Origin: JADJWR01 sp964509545
GTDB taxonomy: Bacteria; Pseudomonadota; Gammaproteobacteria; Burkholderiales; Burkholderiaceae_F
Reading direction: 5' to 3'
Assembly (NCBI GenBank): GCA_964509545.1
Contig: CAZDXQ010000001.1
Coordinates: 310,001 to 374,000, forward strand
Length of the DNA: 64,000 nt
This document shows, one piece after another, positions 61,802 through 64,000 of the stretch. Both the position numbers and the translations under genes were made by a program. Within the stretch, counting starts at the first letter, position 1, and every line of letters starts with the position of its first letter. The notes beneath the pieces were generated by a model. That model saw only the letters and a program-made list of their open reading frames with translations, ran no database searches and had not been told where the DNA came from.

Positions 61802-62527
61802 TCAGCCGGGCTTCGCCTTCGTCGCCGCCTCGTAGCGCGCCTTGTTTGCGGCGTTGGGCGGATACAGCCCCGGCAGCGCCGCACCCGCCTCGACCTCGCC
61901 CATGATCCAGCCTTCGAGCCGCTCCTGCTCCACGGCGGCCGCAATCACCTGATCGAGAAGCGCGGCCGGGATCAGCACCGCGCCGTCGGCATCGACGACG
62001 ATGACGTCGTTGGGAAACACCGCCACGCCGCCGCAGCCGATCGGCTCCTGCCAGTTGACGAAAGTCAGCCCCGCCACCGACGGCGGCGCGGCCACCCCCT
62101 GACACCATACCGGCAGGCCGGTGCCGAGCACGCCGGCCACGTCGCGCACGACGCCATCGGTGACCAGCGCGGCCACGCCGCGCCGGCGCATGCGCGAGCA
62201 CAGGATGTCGCCGAAGATGCCGGCATCCGTCACCCCCATCGCGTCGACCACGGCCACGCAGCCCGCCGGCATCGCCTCGATGGCAGCCCGGGTCGAGATC
62301 GGCGACGACCACGACTCGGGCGTGGCCAGGTCTTCGCGCGCGGGAACGAAGCGCAGCGTGAAGGCACGGCCGACCACGCGCGGCTGCTCCGGCCGCAGCG
62401 GCCTCGTGCCGCGCAGCCAGACGTTGCGCAGGCCCTTTTTCAGCAGCACGGTGGTCAACGTCGCCGTGGACACGCCTTCAAGCTGCGCGATGACCGCGGC
62501 GTCGAGCGGCTGGGATTCGACAGGCAT
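61802..62527 (-). CDS. RraA family protein (HMG aldolase-like)
   Basis: A 241-aa protein of the RraA/4-hydroxy-4-methyl-2-oxoglutarate aldolase family. It contains the aldolase motif GDILCSRMRRRGVAALVTDG followed by VVRDVAG, with Arg128 and Asp129, plus Gly-Asp at 106-107. The end VIVVDADGAVLIP is typical. True RraA proteins that inhibit RNase E are shorter; this form fits class II pyruvate aldolase or oxaloacetate decarboxylase-type enzymes. It follows the DHDPS-family gene on the same strand, in a likely operon. Confidence 0.87.
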   Translation of the reverse strand: MPVESQPLDAAVIAQLEGVSTATLTTVLLKKGLRNVWLRGTRPLRPEQPRVVGRAFTLRFVPAREDLATPESWSSPISTRAAIEAMPAGCVAVVDAMGVTDAGIFGDILCSRMRRRGVAALVTDGVVRDVAGVLGTGLPVWCQGVAAPPSVAGLTFVNWQEPIGCGGVAVFPNDVIVVDADGAVLIPAALLDQVIAAAVEQERLEGWIMGEVEAGAALPGLYPPNAANKARYEAATKAKPG

Positions 62528-62551
62528 CGGAAACTCCGCAAGTTGGGACGA

Positions 62552-63481
62552 TCAGGCGCCGAGGCGGGCCCGCGCATCGATGCGCGCCAGCCGCGCCAGC
62601 AGGTAGTCGACCTCGGCGCGGGCGGCAGCGCCGAGCTTCGCGCCGGGCTTGCGCTGCGCCTCCGAGGCGATCACGCCGCGCCGCATCAGCACGTACTTGC
62701 GCACGGCCAGGCCAACGCCGGCCTGCTGTTCGTAACGAACGAGCGGCAGGTGCGCATCGAACAGGTCGTGCGCGGCATCGCGCCGGCCTTCGGTCGACAG
62801 GCGCACGACGTCGACCAGCATGTCGGGGAAGCAGTAGCCGGTCATCGCGCCGTCGGCGCCGCGCTCCATCTCGAAGTCGAGGAACAGGCCGCCGTTGCCG
62901 GTGAGGATCGAGATGTGCCGCATCGATCCGTCGCGCTCGAAATCGCGCAGCGCCGAAATCTTGTCCAGCCCCGGCCAGTCCTCGTGCTTGAGCATCAGGC
63001 AGGACGGGTTGTCCTGCACGATTCGGCGGATCACCGTCGGCGTCATCACCACCGAAAACGTCAGCGGGTAGTCCTGGATCACGAACGGCACGTCGGCGCC
63101 GATCGCCTCCGCCGCCTGGCGGTAGTAGCCGACGATCTGCTCGTCGGTGCGCAGCGTGTTCGGCGGCGCGATCATCACCCCGGCCGCGCCGGCATCCATC
63201 ACATCGCGCGACAACGCGCGCATCGCTGCGAAGCCCGGCGCCGTCACGCCGACCACGACCGGGATGCCGGCGCGGCGGATCACGCGCTGCGCGATGGCCA
63301 GCGCCTCGGCGGCGTCGAGTTTCGGCGCCTCGCCCATCTGGCCGAGCACGGTGATGCCGGTCGCGCCGGCGGCGCGAAAGAAGTCGGTCATGCGGTCGAG
63401 CGAATCGCTGTCGACGCGGCCGTCGTCATAGAACGGCGTCGGCGCGATCACGAAGACGCCGCGGGCGGTATCGAGGCTCAT
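62552..63481 (-). CDS. DHDPS-family pyruvate-type aldolase
   Basis: A 309-aa TIM-barrel enzyme of the dihydrodipicolinate synthase/N-acetylneuraminate lyase group. The Schiff-base lysine is Lys165 (CLMLKHEDWPG) and the catalytic Tyr is Tyr138 (IQDYPLT). The nearby GQMGEAPKLD loop replaces the more common GTTGE-type motif. The N-terminus MSLDTARGVFVIAPTPFYDD starts at ATG 63481. Specific substrate unclear; a catabolic acid lyase is likely, given the RraA-like gene after it and the permease gene upstream on the other strand. Confidence 0.88.
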   Translation of the reverse strand: MSLDTARGVFVIAPTPFYDDGRVDSDSLDRMTDFFRAAGATGITVLGQMGEAPKLDAAEALAIAQRVIRRAGIPVVVGVTAPGFAAMRALSRDVMDAGAAGVMIAPPNTLRTDEQIVGYYRQAAEAIGADVPFVIQDYPLTFSVVMTPTVIRRIVQDNPSCLMLKHEDWPGLDKISALRDFERDGSMRHISILTGNGGLFLDFEMERGADGAMTGYCFPDMLVDVVRLSTEGRRDAAHDLFDAHLPLVRYEQQAGVGLAVRKYVLMRRGVIASEAQRKPGAKLGAAARAEVDYLLARLARIDARARLGA

Positions 63482-63700
63482 GCGGGTGTGGGTTGTGCTG
63501 CGGCAGGCGCAGTTGTACCACCGCTCGCCCATCGGGCCAGGCAAGACGGTCGGCGACAGGGCGTCGTCGAAGGCCCTCCTCGCAGGCGGCATGACCGGCG
63601 CGCAGTGCGAATTCGCTGGCCGGACGCAGGCGTCGCGCACGGGCTGCGCGTGCGCGGCACCTGACGCACAATCCGGCGTTCCGGATCCGGGCCGCTGCCC

Positions 63701-64000
63701 ATGACCGCCACTGTCGTTGCCATCTTCGCCATCGTCTATCTCGGCATGATCCTTGGCGGGCTGCCGTTCCTGCAGCTCGACCGCACCGGGGTGGCGCTGC
63801 TCGGCGCGATCGCGATCGTCGCCATCGGCGACCTGACGCCGCACGAGGCAGCCGAGGCGATCCACCTGCCGACCATCCTGCTGCTGTTTTCCTTCATGGT
63901 GATCTCGGCGCAGATGCGGCTCGGCGGCTTCTACACCTGGGTCACGCAGCGCATCGCTGCGCTGCCGATCAACGCGCCGGCGCTGCTGGCAGCGCTGATC
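63701..64000 (+). CDS. SLC13-type anion permease, 3'-truncated by the window edge
   Basis: The frame is open from ATG 63701 to the window end (100 residues). It starts TATVVAIFAIVYLGMILGGL and has three membrane segments in view (~3-20, ~31-45, ~65-85). LLLFSFMVISAQMRLGGFY is typical of the SLC13/ArsB-NhaD-type superfamily. It probably carries a small anion. It is divergent from the DHDPS-family gene at 63481. Confidence 0.78.
   Translation, partial: MTATVVAIFAIVYLGMILGGLPFLQLDRTGVALLGAIAIVAIGDLTPHEAAEAIHLPTILLLFSFMVISAQMRLGGFYTWVTQRIAALPINAPALLAALI

Overview
The window is a GC-rich chromosomal stretch (roughly 70% G+C by eye) with dense bacterial genes and GC-ending codons. It looks like a betaproteobacterium, probably Burkholderiales or Rhodocyclales. 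The support is a DUF3567 protein (a family I know from Betaproteobacteria), a DUF2917 protein, TrkA/TrkH potassium uptake, YaeQ, two kinds of TRAP transporter and several GGDEF proteins. The genus cannot be fixed from the sequence alone. There is no phage, insertion sequence, CRISPR array, tRNA or rRNA.

Layout. 1-9.0 kb: the 3' part of trkA, then a TRAP transporter (lipoprotein binding protein, small and large permease), an amidase and a 54-aa membrane protein that end at a strong terminator, then trkH, a CobW/G3E-like domain protein without a P-loop, an alpha/beta hydrolase and the DUF3567 protein. 9-15.2 kb: an MFS transporter, a rhodanese and full-length cobalamin-dependent methionine synthase (metH). 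15.4-21 kb: a fused Memo-AMMECR1 protein (AmrB-AmrA) followed by its radical SAM partner AmrS, then a MOSC protein and the four-carbon acid sugar pair otnK-otnC. 21-30.3 kb: a PHB-depolymerase-like esterase opposite a large MalT-type LuxR regulator, a DUF2917 protein, two coupled c-type cytochrome genes, a REP-like palindromic repeat, an NmrA-type reductase and a class V aminotransferase.

30.3-33 kb looks rearranged. A VOC gene without its N-terminus and an ECF sigma gene without its C-terminal extension flank an intact pair encoding a BNR-propeller protein and a MoaD/ThiS-like sulfur carrier. 33-38.8 kb holds three GGDEF proteins, one with EAL and two with TPR sensor regions. 38.9-48.7 kb carries small metabolic genes (ABM monooxygenase, VOC protein), an AraC regulator divergent from a TPR protein, an AEC transporter, a geranylgeranyl-reductase-family flavoprotein, a hydroxyacid dehydrogenase, YaeQ, an unrecognised 555-aa protein and dodecin. 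At 48.98-49.30 kb lies a cysK pseudogene with a large in-frame internal deletion.

49.6-57.2 kb: a second rhodanese, an HtrA-like protease without a visible signal peptide, and a TAXI-type TRAP operon (binding protein, hairpin, fused permease, universal stress protein) downstream of a class III aminotransferase. 57.2-64 kb: a lipoprotein phosphoesterase, a 1015-aa membrane GGDEF-EAL protein, an RraA-family aldolase, a DHDPS-family lyase and the start of an SLC13-like permease.

Functionally the region combines uptake of organic acids or amides (two TRAP systems, amidase, MFS, AEC and SLC13 carriers), small-acid catabolism (OtnK/OtnC, RraA and DHDPS-like lyases, hydroxyacid dehydrogenase), potassium uptake and c-di-GMP signalling. 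The least understood modules are AmrBA-AmrS, the BNR-MoaD pair and the P-loop-less G3E-like protein.
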